Numbered from the stretch's first letter, positions 37,892-47,064 are shown. The stretch: DNA of 64,000 nt from Caulobacter soli (GCF_011045195.1 NZ_CP049199.1:992001-1056000); one strand, 5' to 3'. A program made the numbers and translations. Notes: generated by a model from the letters alone, not told the origin.

Positions 37892-38347
37892 ATGAAGACC
37901 TTTGGTAAGTTCACGAAGATCGCTGTCGCCGCCGCTGTCACCGGCGCCCTGGTTCTGCCCGCTTCGGCCGCCTTCGCCGGCGACAAGAGCAACAAGACCG
38001 AGCGCGCCGTCATCGGCGCCCTGATCGGCGGCATCGCCGGCGCGGCCCTGTCCAAGGGCGACACGGGCGGCATCGCCATCGGCGCCGTCGCCGGGGCCGC
38101 CCTGGGCGCCTCGACCGGCGGCAACGATCGCGACCATCGCTATTCCAGCAACTACCGCGACCCCCGTTACGGTCATGGTTCGAGCTACAACAACGGCTAC
38201 GGCCAGTCGAACTACGGCAATGGCTACAACAACGGTTATGGCCAGTCGGGCTACAGCAACGGCTATGGCCGCGACCAGCGCGGCGACCGCTACAACACCG
38301 GCTACCGCTACGATGGTGGCAATGGCTACTACGGCCAGCGCCGCTAA
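37892..38347 (+). CDS. secreted glycine-zipper protein with NGYGQS repeats, 151 aa
   Basis: A signal peptide (residues 1-29, ending in AFA) is followed by a glycine zipper (about 40-75; AVIGALIGGIAGAAL and GIAIGAVAGAALG). The tail of about 75 residues is rich in Gly, Tyr, Asn and Ser, with repeats of NGYGQS and SYNNGYG. Such tails are disordered or amyloid-like and could sit in the envelope. The AAGGAG site at 37879 supports the start at 37892. This is the third glycine-zipper protein in the window. Confidence 0.8.
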   Translation: MKTFGKFTKIAVAAAVTGALVLPASAAFAGDKSNKTERAVIGALIGGIAGAALSKGDTGGIAIGAVAGAALGASTGGNDRDHRYSSNYRDPRYGHGSSYNNGYGQSNYGNGYNNGYGQSGYSNGYGRDQRGDRYNTGYRYDGGNGYYGQRR

Positions 38348-38368
38348 GCTGTCCTGATCCGGATGATC

Positions 38369-38400
38369 GGGCGCCGTCCCCTCGGGGGCGGCGCCTTTTT
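38369..38400 (+). terminator. intrinsic terminator after the glycine-zipper gene
   Basis: The stem GGCGCCGTCCCC / GGGGGCGGCGCC is followed by TTTTTC. It is a clear rho-independent terminator. Confidence 0.88.
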
Positions 38401-38585
38401 CGTGCGCGAACCACGATTTGACCGCGAGCGAACGCTGTGCGTCGCGCGAAATCTGCTATAGCCCGGCTGAGGGCGGTGCGGCTTCTTAACCTTCGACGCG
38501 TTCTGTCGGGATCAGCCGTATCGGGCCATGGCCCAAGGGCGGCCAATATGGCCAACCGGTCAAAGTGGGGAGTACGCGCGCAGAC

Positions 38586-40850
38586 ATGGCGGCGTCCGGG
38601 ATCGCTGTTCGAGGACCACGCAGCCTGCTTCGGCAGATTCGCGAGGCCATGGCCGGGGGCGGTCCCGCCCAGGCCAAGCTCGACATGGTGGTGCGCACCA
38701 TCGCCATCTCGATGGTCGCCGAAGTCTGCTCGATCTATCTGCGCCGCGCCTCCAACGACCTGGAGCTGTTCGCCACCGAAGGCCTGTCGCGCGACGCCGT
38801 CCACGTCACCCGGCTGAAGCCCGGCGAAGGCCTGGTCGGCGAGACCATGCGCCTGGGCCGGCCGCTGAACCTGTCGGACGCCGCCAGCCACCCGTCGTTC
38901 TCGTACCGCCCGGAAACCGGCGAAGATCCGTATCACGCCTTCCTGGCCGTGCCGCTGCTGCGCGGCGGCCGCACCATCGGCGTCCTGGTCGTCCAGAACC
39001 GCACCGAGCGGGTCTATGACGAGGAAGAGGTCGAGGACCTGCAGATCATCGCCATGGTCCTGGCCGAGATGGTCAGCGCCGGCGAACTGCTGGGCCTGAC
39101 CGAGCTCAAGGACGTCGAGATCGCGCCCCACAAGCCCGAGCGGCTGAAGGGCGCGCGGTTCGCGGAAGGGCTGGCCTACGGCGTGGCCGTGCTGCACGAG
39201 CAGCCGGTGGCCCCCGAGCAGTTGCTGTCCGACGACGCCTTGGCCGAGGAAGCTCGGCTGAAATGGGCGGTCGAGGCCCTGCAGACCCAGATCGACGAGA
39301 TGCTGGAAGGCCAGCACGGCCTGGTCGGCGCCTCCTACGAGGTGCTCGAGACCTACCGGATGTTCGCCCACGACCGGGGCTGGAACCGCAGCTTGCAGGA
39401 AGCCGTGCGCTCGGGCCTGACCGCCGAGGCGGCGGTCGAGCGCGTGCGCTCCGAGCACCGCGCCCGTCTGGGCCAGGCCCGCGACCCCTATCTGCGCGAG
39501 CGCCTGCACGACCTGGAAGATCTGAACGACCGGCTGCTGCGCCACCTGTCGGGCGACGTCCACGCCGTGCGCGTGCTGCCCGAGGACGCGATCCTGATCG
39601 CCCGGAACCTGGGCCCGGCCGATCTGCTGGAATACGACCGCACCAAGCTCAAGGGCATCCTGCTCGAGGAGGGCTCGGCCGCCAGCCACGCCGGCATCGT
39701 GGCCCGGGCGCTGGACATCCCCTGCGTGGGCCGCCTGGCCGGCCTGCGCGACCGGGTCAGCGAGGGCGATCCGGTGGTGGTCGACGCCGAGACCGCCGAG
39801 GCCTGGCTGCGGCCGCGTTCGGACGTGGTCAAGGCGCTGAAGGCCCGGATGGAGGTCCGCGCCCAGCGCAAGGCCGAGTTCGCCCGGATCCGCGACACGC
39901 CGGCCGTCACCAAGGACGGCGACAAGGTCACCTTGCTGATGAACGCCGGCCTGGCCGTCGACCTGGACATCCTGGGCGAGACCGGGGCCGAGGGCATCGG
40001 CCTGTTCCGCACCGAATTCCAGTTCATGGTCGCCGAGGAGATGCCACGCCTGGAGGCCCAGACCAGCCTCTACGAGAAGGTGCTGGAAGCGGCCAACGGC
40101 ATGCCGGTGACCTTCCGCACGCTCGATCTCGGCGGCGACAAGCTGCTGCCGTACATGGAGCTGGAGCGCGAGGACAATCCGGCCCTGGGCTGGCGCGCCG
40201 TGCGCATGGGCCTGGACCGGCCGGCCCTGCTGCGCATGCAGATCCGCGCCCTGATCAAGGCCGCGCGGGGCCGCGAGCTGCGGATCATGTTCCCGCTGGT
40301 GGCCAATGTGGACGAGTTCCGCGCCGCCCGCGCCTTCGTCGACCAGGAAGTGGCCTGGGCGCTGAAGCGTGGCCGGCCCGAGCCGGCGCGCCTGGACGTC
40401 GGGGCGATGATCGAGGCGCCTTCGCTACTGTGGCATCTGGACGCGCTGCTGCCGATGACCGACTTCGTTTCGGTCGGCACCAACGACCTGATGCAGTATT
40501 TGTTCGCCGCCGACCGGGGCAATCCCCGGGTGTCGGACCGCTACGATCCGCTGTCGCCCGCCGCCCTGCGCGCGCTGAAGACCATCCAGCAGGCCTGCGC
40601 CGACACCGGCACGCCGGTCTCGGTCTGCGGCGAGATGGCGGGGCGTCCGCTAGAGGCTTTCGCCTTGCTGGCCTTGGGTTTCGACCGTCTGTCGATGCCG
40701 CCGGCGGGCATCGGGCCAGTCAAGCAGATGGTGCTGTCGTGCGATCGCGAGGCCGCACGACGCAATGTCGAGGCCCTGCTGAAGACCTCGGCGGGATCGC
40801 TCCGTGGCGAGATCGAAACCCTGGCGCGCAAGCTTTACGTCGCCGTCTAG
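38586..40850 (+). CDS. ptsP: nitrogen PTS enzyme I (PtsP, EI-Ntr)
   Basis: A 754-residue phosphoenolpyruvate-protein phosphotransferase of the nitrogen branch. An N-terminal GAF domain (about residues 10-165), which senses glutamine in the family, precedes the phosphohistidine swivel and PEP-binding barrel. The phosphorylated His is near residue 368 in SAASHAGIVARAL, and the catalytic Cys is in VCGEMAG near the C terminus. It passes phosphate to NPr and EIIA-Ntr, which are not in this window. ATG at 38586 has a GGGGAG site; GTG at 38565 would add seven residues. It lies upstream of rodZ. Confidence 0.93.
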   Translation: MAASGIAVRGPRSLLRQIREAMAGGGPAQAKLDMVVRTIAISMVAEVCSIYLRRASNDLELFATEGLSRDAVHVTRLKPGEGLVGETMRLGRPLNLSDAASHPSFSYRPETGEDPYHAFLAVPLLRGGRTIGVLVVQNRTERVYDEEEVEDLQIIAMVLAEMVSAGELLGLTELKDVEIAPHKPERLKGARFAEGLAYGVAVLHEQPVAPEQLLSDDALAEEARLKWAVEALQTQIDEMLEGQHGLVGASYEVLETYRMFAHDRGWNRSLQEAVRSGLTAEAAVERVRSEHRARLGQARDPYLRERLHDLEDLNDRLLRHLSGDVHAVRVLPEDAILIARNLGPADLLEYDRTKLKGILLEEGSAASHAGIVARALDIPCVGRLAGLRDRVSEGDPVVVDAETAEAWLRPRSDVVKALKARMEVRAQRKAEFARIRDTPAVTKDGDKVTLLMNAGLAVDLDILGETGAEGIGLFRTEFQFMVAEEMPRLEAQTSLYEKVLEAANGMPVTFRTLDLGGDKLLPYMELEREDNPALGWRAVRMGLDRPALLRMQIRALIKAARGRELRIMFPLVANVDEFRAARAFVDQEVAWALKRGRPEPARLDVGAMIEAPSLLWHLDALLPMTDFVSVGTNDLMQYLFAADRGNPRVSDRYDPLSPAALRALKTIQQACADTGTPVSVCGEMAGRPLEAFALLALGFDRLSMPPAGIGPVKQMVLSCDREAARRNVEALLKTSAGSLRGEIETLARKLYVAV

Positions 40851-40875
40851 ACACGGCCACGGTTAACCAAGCGGC

Positions 40876-40940
40876 GCTTTATAGTGTATTGAATCCGGCA
40901 ACTTACTTTGATATCGACCATAAAGTATTAATAAATCCCG
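40876..40940. promoter_or_regulatory. AT-rich control region before rodZ
   Basis: About 65 bases with clearly higher A/T than any other part of the window, containing TTATAGTG, TTGATATCGA and AGTATTAATAAAT. It lies 80 bases before the rodZ start. It may hold a promoter or a binding site for an AT-preferring nucleoid protein. Confidence 0.4.
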
Positions 40941-41018
40941 GCTAGGACGGGTGGGGCAAGTCGTCGGGTTCTCTCCTAGGTGGGGTCGAATTCTCCGGCG
41001 ACGCGAATTTGGGGTCTC

Positions 41019-42131
41019 ATGGCAGCCATGCCGCTGGATACGGGCAGGGTCTCGCACTTGCATCTGGTCGCGGACAGCGATCCTGAACACGCGCCCATGG
41101 CCGCGCATCAGCCTTCGGTTGACGACGGCGTCGACATCGGTTCGGCCCTGCGCGCCGCCCGCGAGTTCCGCGGCCTGAACCTGCAGGACGTCGCCGACGC
41201 CACCCGCATCCGCCAAAGCTACATCGAGGCGCTGGAAGACCTGCGCCTGGACGAGCTGCCGTCGCGCCCGTTCACGATCGGCTACGTGAAATCCTACGCC
41301 AAGATGCTGGGCCTGGACGGCGACGCCGCCGTGGCTCGCTTCAAGCTGGATGTGCCCGACGACAGCGAGCCGCTGCGCGCCCCGGTCGGCGTGCGTCATG
41401 AGCGTGATCCGCGCCTGGGCCTGATCCTGGCGTTCGGGGTGCTGATCGTGGCCGCCATCGTGCTGTGGAACGTCGCTCAGCGCGCCATCGCCAAGGACAC
41501 CCCGCCGGCCCAGGTGGCCCCGGCTCAGGCCAGCGCCGCCGTCGCGGCTCCGGCCGCCGTGCCGGTCGATCCCAACGCCGCCTCCGGCTCGGTCTCGCTG
41601 GGGGCGCCCCTGCCGGCCCCGGTCGAGTCGACCACGCCCGAGCCCTACAAGACCCCCGGCCTCGACGACGCCGCCGCCAATGGCGGTTCGGCCGATGCGG
41701 TCAGCGCCGCTTCCAAGGCCCGTGCGGTCGAAACCGCCAAGAGCGGCGTCGATCCCAGCCTGGTGCTCAATGTCGGCGCCCCGTTCCGGGCCAAAGGCGC
41801 GGTCTACGGCGCCGCCCAGGCCGAGGCCTCGGGCCTGATCCTGCAGGCGCGCAAGCCCGCCTCGCTGACCGTGCACGACGCCGGCGGCGCCATCTACTTC
41901 ACCCGCTGGATGTCGACCGGCGAGGCGTTCCGCGCCCCGCGCAACGGCGGCCTGATCGCCGAGGTCTCCGACCCGTCGGCCTTCGAGGTCTACAACGGCG
42001 GCGCCCTGACCAGCCGCATGAGCGGCCCGACGGCGTCGCTGGGCAAACTGACGGTGGCCCCGGCCGCTCCGGCGCCGGTCACCACCGCGCCCAAGCCGGC
42101 CGCGCCGCAAGCGCCCAAGCCTCAAGGCTGA
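41019..42131 (+). CDS. rodZ: RodZ-like HTH and transmembrane cell-shape protein
   Basis: A 370-residue protein with an N-terminal HTH_25 domain (about residues 40-110; RAAREFRGLNLQDVADATRI). One membrane helix (133-152), a Pro/Ala-rich periplasmic linker and a C-terminal DUF4115 domain (about 255-330) follow. This is the architecture of RodZ, which links MreB filaments to the inner membrane and the elongasome. In alphaproteobacteria rodZ commonly lies just before ispG; here two genes intervene. The start at 41019 was chosen, with ATG at 41028 and a longer frame from 40980 as alternatives. Confidence 0.85.
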   Translation: MAAMPLDTGRVSHLHLVADSDPEHAPMAAHQPSVDDGVDIGSALRAAREFRGLNLQDVADATRIRQSYIEALEDLRLDELPSRPFTIGYVKSYAKMLGLDGDAAVARFKLDVPDDSEPLRAPVGVRHERDPRLGLILAFGVLIVAAIVLWNVAQRAIAKDTPPAQVAPAQASAAVAAPAAVPVDPNAASGSVSLGAPLPAPVESTTPEPYKTPGLDDAAANGGSADAVSAASKARAVETAKSGVDPSLVLNVGAPFRAKGAVYGAAQAEASGLILQARKPASLTVHDAGGAIYFTRWMSTGEAFRAPRNGGLIAEVSDPSAFEVYNGGALTSRMSGPTASLGKLTVAPAAPAPVTTAPKPAAPQAPKPQG

Positions 42132-42222
42132 GGCCGGCGGCGGGGGCTCGCCCATTGCGAGCCCGTTCCTGAACTGCCAAGCTTGCGGCGACGCTGACCT
42201 CGCGTTGTCGCCCGACGAGCCC

Positions 42223-42867
42223 ATGGCCAGTCCACGTCGATTGCCGCGCGCGTTCGTTCCGCCGCTGATCCTGTTGTCGCTGGCTGTCATGGTCGGCTTG
42301 GCGGTGATCTTTGTTTCAGACCCTCCGACGCGCGTGGCGTCCGCGCCTCTGGACCTGCGCCCTGGCGGCGTGACGAAGGTCGTGTTCAAGGCGGCGCTCG
42401 ACGAGTTCTACGACCTGGGTGTCGAGATGGATCAGGCGTCCGCCAAGCGCCTGTTCCCGTGCGTGGCCAACATCGATCAGCTGGATGAACCTTGCGCGGG
42501 AGCGTCCATGCCGGTCCGGCTATCGGTGGTCCTGTCGTCCGATGGCGCCGATCTTCTTCGGCGGACCTATTCGGCCGAAGGCGTGCTGGGCGGTCGCTAC
42601 GGCGGTCAGCAGAGCTTCACGTTGGGCGTCGAGGGCGTGCGCCTGACGCGAGGGCGCACCTATATCCTGGTCGTACGGTCGCTGTCGGACGCCGCTCCGT
42701 TGGCCCAGGCTCGGCCGCGACTGGTGGTCGACGCCGATACGATCGGCCGTATCGGGCTCACCATTTGGCGCGCGCTGGTCGAGGCGGTCGCCCTCGGGCT
42801 GGCGCTGATCGCGGGCGTGTGGGCCGGGGTGGTCTGGCTGCTCAAGCGGCGGAAACGGACCGTCTAA
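42223..42867 (+). CDS. two-helix membrane protein of unknown function, 214 aa
   Basis: One N-terminal membrane helix (about residues 12-34), a periplasmic domain of about 135 residues with two Cys (about 86 and 97) and a beta-rich middle, then a C-terminal helix (about 180-206) ending in a basic tail. No family is recognised. The ATG at 42223 is preferred over a TTG at 42205. Its stop codon interlocks with that of the convergent TonB-like gene (shared CTAA). Confidence 0.7.
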   Translation: MASPRRLPRAFVPPLILLSLAVMVGLAVIFVSDPPTRVASAPLDLRPGGVTKVVFKAALDEFYDLGVEMDQASAKRLFPCVANIDQLDEPCAGASMPVRLSVVLSSDGADLLRRTYSAEGVLGGRYGGQQSFTLGVEGVRLTRGRTYILVVRSLSDAAPLAQARPRLVVDADTIGRIGLTIWRALVEAVALGLALIAGVWAGVVWLLKRRKRTV

Positions 42868-43667
42868 CCCCTACGCCCGCCCGATTTCGCGAACAGCAGG
42901 TCCGACCAGTTCCATCGGCTCGACCCCAGCGCCAGGCGCGGGGCGCCGGGGCCGTCGCTGAGCGAGATCAGGACCAGGCCGCGCATCGGGTCGTCGCGGC
43001 AGGCCTTGGGCGCGAACGCCACCTCCAGCATGATCAGCTCGCGCACCCCGGCCAGGCCCTTGCCCTCCTGGCCCGGGCTCTGCACCCAGTCACCGTTCCA
43101 GACCAGCACCGCCTTGCCGCGCGAGGCCGCCTCGGGATGGACCTGGGTCAGGGCGGCGCGGACGCGAGGGTTCTTGCGCAGGGCGTCCTGCAGCAGCCGG
43201 ACCATGTCGCAACCGCCGCCGCCGGGGCCATTGCCGGCGCCGCCGGCCCCCGAGCCGCTGCCGGCGGTCGCCGCGCCCATCAGGTCGGCCTCGCCCAGTT
43301 CGGCCACTACCTGCGGCGCGGGAGCGGGCCTGGCGGGCAGGGGCTCGACCTGGGGCGGCGGGACCAGCTTGGGCGGACGCACGGGCAGCCTGGGCGGCGA
43401 GGCCTTGGCCGGGGCGGGATCGCCGGCCGGCTCGGGCGCCAGCTTCGGCGGTTCGGGCGGGGGAGGGGGCGGCTGGTACAGCGCCACGGTGATCGGCTCG
43501 GCCTCGGGCGGGATCGGCGGTTGGACCCGCACGGCCAGGATCGCCAGCAGCAGGCCGGCATGGGCCGCCAGGCTGATCCCGCCGGCGATCAGGCCGTCCG
43601 CCTTCGCGCGCCGGCGCGGGCGCGGCGTTGGGACCAGGGGATCGTAGTGCTGCGGCCGCCCGCTCAT
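42864..43667 (-). CDS. TonB-like N-terminal protein with an unrecognised C-terminal domain
   Basis: The first 110 residues look like TonB. There is a basic cytoplasmic end, one membrane helix (about 25-47) and a long Pro-rich stretch with PPPPPPEPPK. The C-terminal TonB domain is not seen. Instead, after a Gly/Ser linker, there is a domain of about 115 residues starting at CDMVRLLQDALRKNP, with a second Cys in AFAPKACRDD that may form a disulfide, and ending SSRWNWSDLLF. It may carry energy or span the envelope, but its partner is unknown. Confidence 0.72.
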   Translation of the reverse strand: MSGRPQHYDPLVPTPRPRRRAKADGLIAGGISLAAHAGLLLAILAVRVQPPIPPEAEPITVALYQPPPPPPEPPKLAPEPAGDPAPAKASPPRLPVRPPKLVPPPQVEPLPARPAPAPQVVAELGEADLMGAATAGSGSGAGGAGNGPGGGGCDMVRLLQDALRKNPRVRAALTQVHPEAASRGKAVLVWNGDWVQSPGQEGKGLAGVRELIMLEVAFAPKACRDDPMRGLVLISLSDGPGAPRLALGSSRWNWSDLLFAKSGGRRG

Positions 43668-43805
43668 CGAAGCTCCGGGGCTGCCCTCGGGACGGTCCAG
43701 AGATCATCCGCTCGCGTCAGGATCGTGGCGCCCGCGACATTTCCTCCTTCGCGTCTGCACGCAAGCGCTCTTGGGTTCCGACGCCAAACCCCTTAGATTG
43801 GGGTC

Positions 43806-44945
43806 ATGGCCGCAGATCACACCCACATCCGTCCCTGGCGTCAGATCGAGCGCCGGCAATCGCGGAAGATCCGCGTCGGCAATGTCGAGGTCGGGGGCGA
43901 CGCGCCCATCACCGTCCAGTCGATGACCAACACCCTGACCAGCGACGCCGCCGCGACGCTGGAGCAGATCCGCCAACTGGAAGAGGCCGGCGCCGACATC
44001 GTCCGCGTCAGCTGCCCCGACACCGACTCCACGGCCGCCTTCAAGACCATCGCCCGCGAGAGCCGGGTGCCGCTCGTGGCCGACATCCACTTCCACTACA
44101 AGCGCGGCATCGAGGCGGCCCAGGCCGGCGCGGCCTGCCTGCGGATCAATCCGGGCAATATCGGCAGCCCCGACCGCGTGCGCGACGTCATCCAGGCGGC
44201 CCGCGACCACGGCTGCTCGATGCGGATCGGCGTCAACGCCGGCTCGCTGGAGCGCGAACTGCTGGAGAAGTACGGCGAGCCGTGCCCCGACGCGATGGTC
44301 GAGAGCGCCCTGAACCACGCCCGCATCCTGCAGGACCACGACTTCCACGAGTTCAAGATCTCGGTGAAGGCGTCCGACCCGTTCATGACCGTGGCGGCCT
44401 ATTACCAGCTGGCCGAGCGCATCGACTGCCCGCTACACCTGGGCGTCACCGAGGCGGGCGCCCTGCGCACCGGCACCGTCAAGTCGTCGATCGGCATCGG
44501 CTCGATGCTGTGGGCCGGCATCGGCGACACCATCCGCGTCTCGCTGGCCGCCGACCCGGTCGAGGAGATCAAGGTCGGCTTCGATATCCTCAAGTCGCTG
44601 GGCCTGCGCCACCGTGGCGTCAACATCATCGCCTGCCCGTCGTGCGCGCGTCAGGGATTCAACGTCATCAAGACGGTGGAGGCCCTGGAGCAGCGCCTGG
44701 CCCACATCAGCCAGCCGATGTCGCTGTCGATCATCGGCTGCGTGGTCAACGGCCCCGGCGAGGCCCTGATGACCGACCTGGGCTTCACCGGCGGCGGCGC
44801 GGGTTCGGGCATGATCTACATGGCCGGCAAGCCCGATCACAAACAGTCCAACGACGGCATGATCGACCACATCGTCGAGCTGGTCGAACAGCGCGCGGCC
44901 CAACTGAAGGCCGCCGCCGACGCCGAGGCGATCGCGGCGGAGTAG
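43806..44945 (+). CDS. ispG: 4-hydroxy-3-methylbut-2-enyl-diphosphate synthase (GcpE)
   Basis: A 379-residue enzyme of the MEP isoprenoid pathway that converts MEcPP to HMBPP. The N-terminal TIM barrel begins [19 protein letters not shown]. The C-terminal part binds a [4Fe-4S] cluster through Cys277 and Cys280 (CPSCARQGF), Cys312 and Glu319 (CVVNGPGE). The start at 43806 fits the family. It precedes a minus-strand TetR gene by three bases. Confidence 0.96.
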   Translation: MAADHTHIRPWRQIERRQSRKIRVGNVEVGGDAPITVQSMTNTLTSDAAATLEQIRQLEEAGADIVRVSCPDTDSTAAFKTIARESRVPLVADIHFHYKRGIEAAQAGAACLRINPGNIGSPDRVRDVIQAARDHGCSMRIGVNAGSLERELLEKYGEPCPDAMVESALNHARILQDHDFHEFKISVKASDPFMTVAAYYQLAERIDCPLHLGVTEAGALRTGTVKSSIGIGSMLWAGIGDTIRVSLAADPVEEIKVGFDILKSLGLRHRGVNIIACPSCARQGFNVIKTVEALEQRLAHISQPMSLSIIGCVVNGPGEALMTDLGFTGGGAGSGMIYMAGKPDHKQSNDGMIDHIVELVEQRAAQLKAAADAEAIAAE

Positions 44946-44948
44946 CCG

Positions 44949-45557
44949 TCAGTCGTCCTCATCCAGCGGTCGCCCGTCGCGCGCCCGCAGGTCGGCGATC
45001 AATGTCCGCATGGCCCAGCCCGTGGCCTTGGCGATCTGTTCGCCGCTCAGGCCCCAGTGGTCGCGCATTTCCAGCCACGGCGTGGTGTGCAGCACCTGCA
45101 GCATCGCCGTCGCCAGCGTCCGGTCTTCGGGCGGCAGGTCCTTGACCAGGTCGGCCGTCGCCTTGGTGTAGGCGTCCACCCGTCGATCATTGTCGGCCCG
45201 CCGCATGGCCCGCCCCTGCGGCGTGGAGCGCACCAGGGTGGTGATCGGGGCGATGCGATCCAGGCCCGTATAGATGTCGTGCAGCGCGTCGGTGAGATCC
45301 GCCTCGCGCTCGGGGAAGGCGACGCGCGGCCCGGCCAGCTCGCGCACGCGGCTGGTGGCGGCCGCCAGCAAGGCCTCGCGGTCGGGAAAGTAGCGATAGA
45401 CGGTGCGCCGGCCCAGGCCCGTCCGCTCGGCAATCAGGTCGTGATTGATGTCCATCCGCCCCTCGGCCAGCAGCTCGATCAGGGCGTCGGCGATGCGCGT
45501 GCGCACCTCCTCCTTCTTCTGTTCGCGGGGACCGGGCTTGTGAACTGAACCATCCAT
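44949..45557 (-). CDS. TetR-family transcriptional regulator
   Basis: A 202-residue regulator with an N-terminal helix-turn-helix (about residues 18-65; DLIAERTGLGRRTVYRYFPDREALL) and a helical ligand-binding part. The start at 45557 (MDGSVHKPG) is preferred, because the longer frame crosses a strong inverted repeat. That repeat (45576-45617) lies between this gene and the divergent VOC-like gene, and is the likely operator for both. The ligand is unknown. Confidence 0.85.
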   Translation of the reverse strand: MDGSVHKPGPREQKKEEVRTRIADALIELLAEGRMDINHDLIAERTGLGRRTVYRYFPDREALLAAATSRVRELAGPRVAFPEREADLTDALHDIYTGLDRIAPITTLVRSTPQGRAMRRADNDRRVDAYTKATADLVKDLPPEDRTLATAMLQVLHTTPWLEMRDHWGLSGEQIAKATGWAMRTLIADLRARDGRPLDEDD

Positions 45558-45575
45558 GCGGCATCCATAGGGTTC

Positions 45576-45617
45576 GGCACAAAAAGTGTCAAAACCTATA
45601 TTGACACAAATCGTGCC
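45576..45617. promoter_or_regulatory. TetR-type operator, nested inverted repeat
   Basis: The inner arms are GTGTCAA and TTGACAC with eight bases between (45586-45607). The outer arms are GGCAC (45576-45580) and GTGCC (45613-45617). It overlaps the expected promoter region of both divergent genes. Confidence 0.7.
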
Positions 45618-45651
45618 ACATTGCATTGAGCGCCCAACGAAAGGGATACCG

Positions 45652-46137
45652 ATGCTATTTCACATGTCGATCGCGGCGCACGATCCGCAACACGTGGCCC
45701 AGGTGCTGGCCGAGCTCTGGGGCGGCGAGGCCTTCCGCTTTCCGCCGATCTCCGACAACGGCTGGATCGCCCTGGCCGGCGACGCGCGCGGCACGGCGCT
45801 GGAGGTCTATCCGGTCGACGTGGTGCTGCGCGAAACCCAGGGCGACGCCGACGCCCACGGCGAACACACCGGCCAGCCGGCCTTCACCGCCACCCACGGC
45901 GCGGTCGCCACGGAGCTGGACCTGGAAACGGTGCTGGCCATCGCCGCCCGCGAGGGCTGGCCGGCCAAGTATCGCAAGCGCGGCGGCATGTTCGGCGTCG
46001 TCGAGATCTGGATCGAGGGCCGCCAGATGATGGAGATCCTCACCCCGGACATGCAGGCCGAATACCAGGCGTGCATGAGCTTCGAGGCCTGGCGCGCCAT
46101 GGGCGCGGCCATGGCGGCCGGTGGCGCGCCGGCCTAG
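45652..46137 (+). CDS. VOC-like (glyoxalase-fold) protein, 161 aa
   Basis: The segment LFHMSIAAHDPQHVAQVLAE near the N terminus resembles the first strand-helix unit of VOC proteins, and another aromatic/acidic strand occurs near residue 120 (GVVEIWIEGRQMMEIL). Metal ligands cannot be confirmed. The ATG at 45652 has an AAAGGGA site. It is divergent from the TetR gene across a clear operator, so it is likely the regulated target. Its stop interlocks with that of the convergent gene at 46134. Confidence 0.65.
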   Translation: MLFHMSIAAHDPQHVAQVLAELWGGEAFRFPPISDNGWIALAGDARGTALEVYPVDVVLRETQGDADAHGEHTGQPAFTATHGAVATELDLETVLAIAAREGWPAKYRKRGGMFGVVEIWIEGRQMMEILTPDMQAEYQACMSFEAWRAMGAAMAAGGAPA

Positions 46138-46958
46138 GCCTTGATGTTCAGGATCGACGCCGAGGGGGACGAGGATGAGGCGCCCGACGGCAGCTGGACG
46201 TCGGCGGTCGCGTCGGGGCCTTCGACGGCCTTGGCGGCCTCGGTCAGGTCCTTCTTGGCGTCCTCGACCTCGTCGGCCGCGCCGTCCTTGTGCGACTTGT
46301 CGGTCAGCTTCTTCAGCTTCGCTTCCTGCACGGCGGTGTCGTACATCTGCTTGGCGGCGCCGGCGAAGGTCTTGATCTCTTCCATGTAGAGGTCGGCGAC
46401 GAAGCGCGGCTTGGCGCCGGTCATGATCATCGGCGTCGCGGCGGGCGTGGCGCCCTGGGCGGCGGCGGCCTGTGACGCGGGGTCTTGAGGCGTCGCGGCC
46501 TGCGGATCCGCGACGGGCGCGGCGTCGACGGGCGTCCCGTCGGGCGTGGCCTGAACGGCTTGAGGATCGGCGGCTTGAGGATCGTTGGCTTGGGCGGCGG
46601 CGTTCGGATCCGTCGCCTGGGCGAGGTTCTGGGCGTTGGCCAGGTCGGCGGCTTCGCGGCCGCCGGCCGTGGCGGAGGCGTAGTCCTTGGCCACCTGCGA
46701 ATACTGCTTGTAGAGGTGCGCGGCGGCCTTGGCCCGCTCCACCGGGTCCTGGATCAGGGTCAGGGCGATCAGCGCCTTGCTCATGTCCTTCAGCTTCTCG
46801 GCCACGTCCTGGCCGGGCGAACTGGTTTCCTTCGACGATCCCGAGGACGACGCCGGGCTCGAAGCCGACTTCGACGCGTCGGTCTTGGCCAGGGGATCCG
46901 ACAGCGGCGTCAGGGTCTTGGCCAGGGACGCGGCCAAGGACGGGGAAGTGACGTTCAT
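46134..46958 (-). CDS. low-complexity helical protein of unknown function, 274 aa
   Basis: The N-terminal 50 residues are Ser/Ala-rich and disordered. A helical unit of about 45 residues (EKLKDMSKALIALTLIQD onward) is followed by a long Ala/Gln/Pro/Asp linker. A second helical unit (about 190-245, from FVADLYMEEIKTFAGAAKQM) precedes a Ser-rich tail. There is no signal peptide or membrane helix. It might be a secreted substrate of a non-Sec pathway or a flagellar-associated protein, but I have no real evidence. It shares a CTAG stop overlap with its convergent neighbour. Confidence 0.65.
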   Translation of the reverse strand: MNVTSPSLAASLAKTLTPLSDPLAKTDASKSASSPASSSGSSKETSSPGQDVAEKLKDMSKALIALTLIQDPVERAKAAAHLYKQYSQVAKDYASATAGGREAADLANAQNLAQATDPNAAAQANDPQAADPQAVQATPDGTPVDAAPVADPQAATPQDPASQAAAAQGATPAATPMIMTGAKPRFVADLYMEEIKTFAGAAKQMYDTAVQEAKLKKLTDKSHKDGAADEVEDAKKDLTEAAKAVEGPDATADVQLPSGASSSSPSASILNIKA

Positions 46959-47064
46959 CGCTTTTCGAATCCTACGCGGGGCAAACCACGAAGCACCTTA
47001 GCAAGTTCGAGTGACGCGATCATTTCACGACCGCGATCAGGCGCCTGTCCCCGATCGCAGGGTC

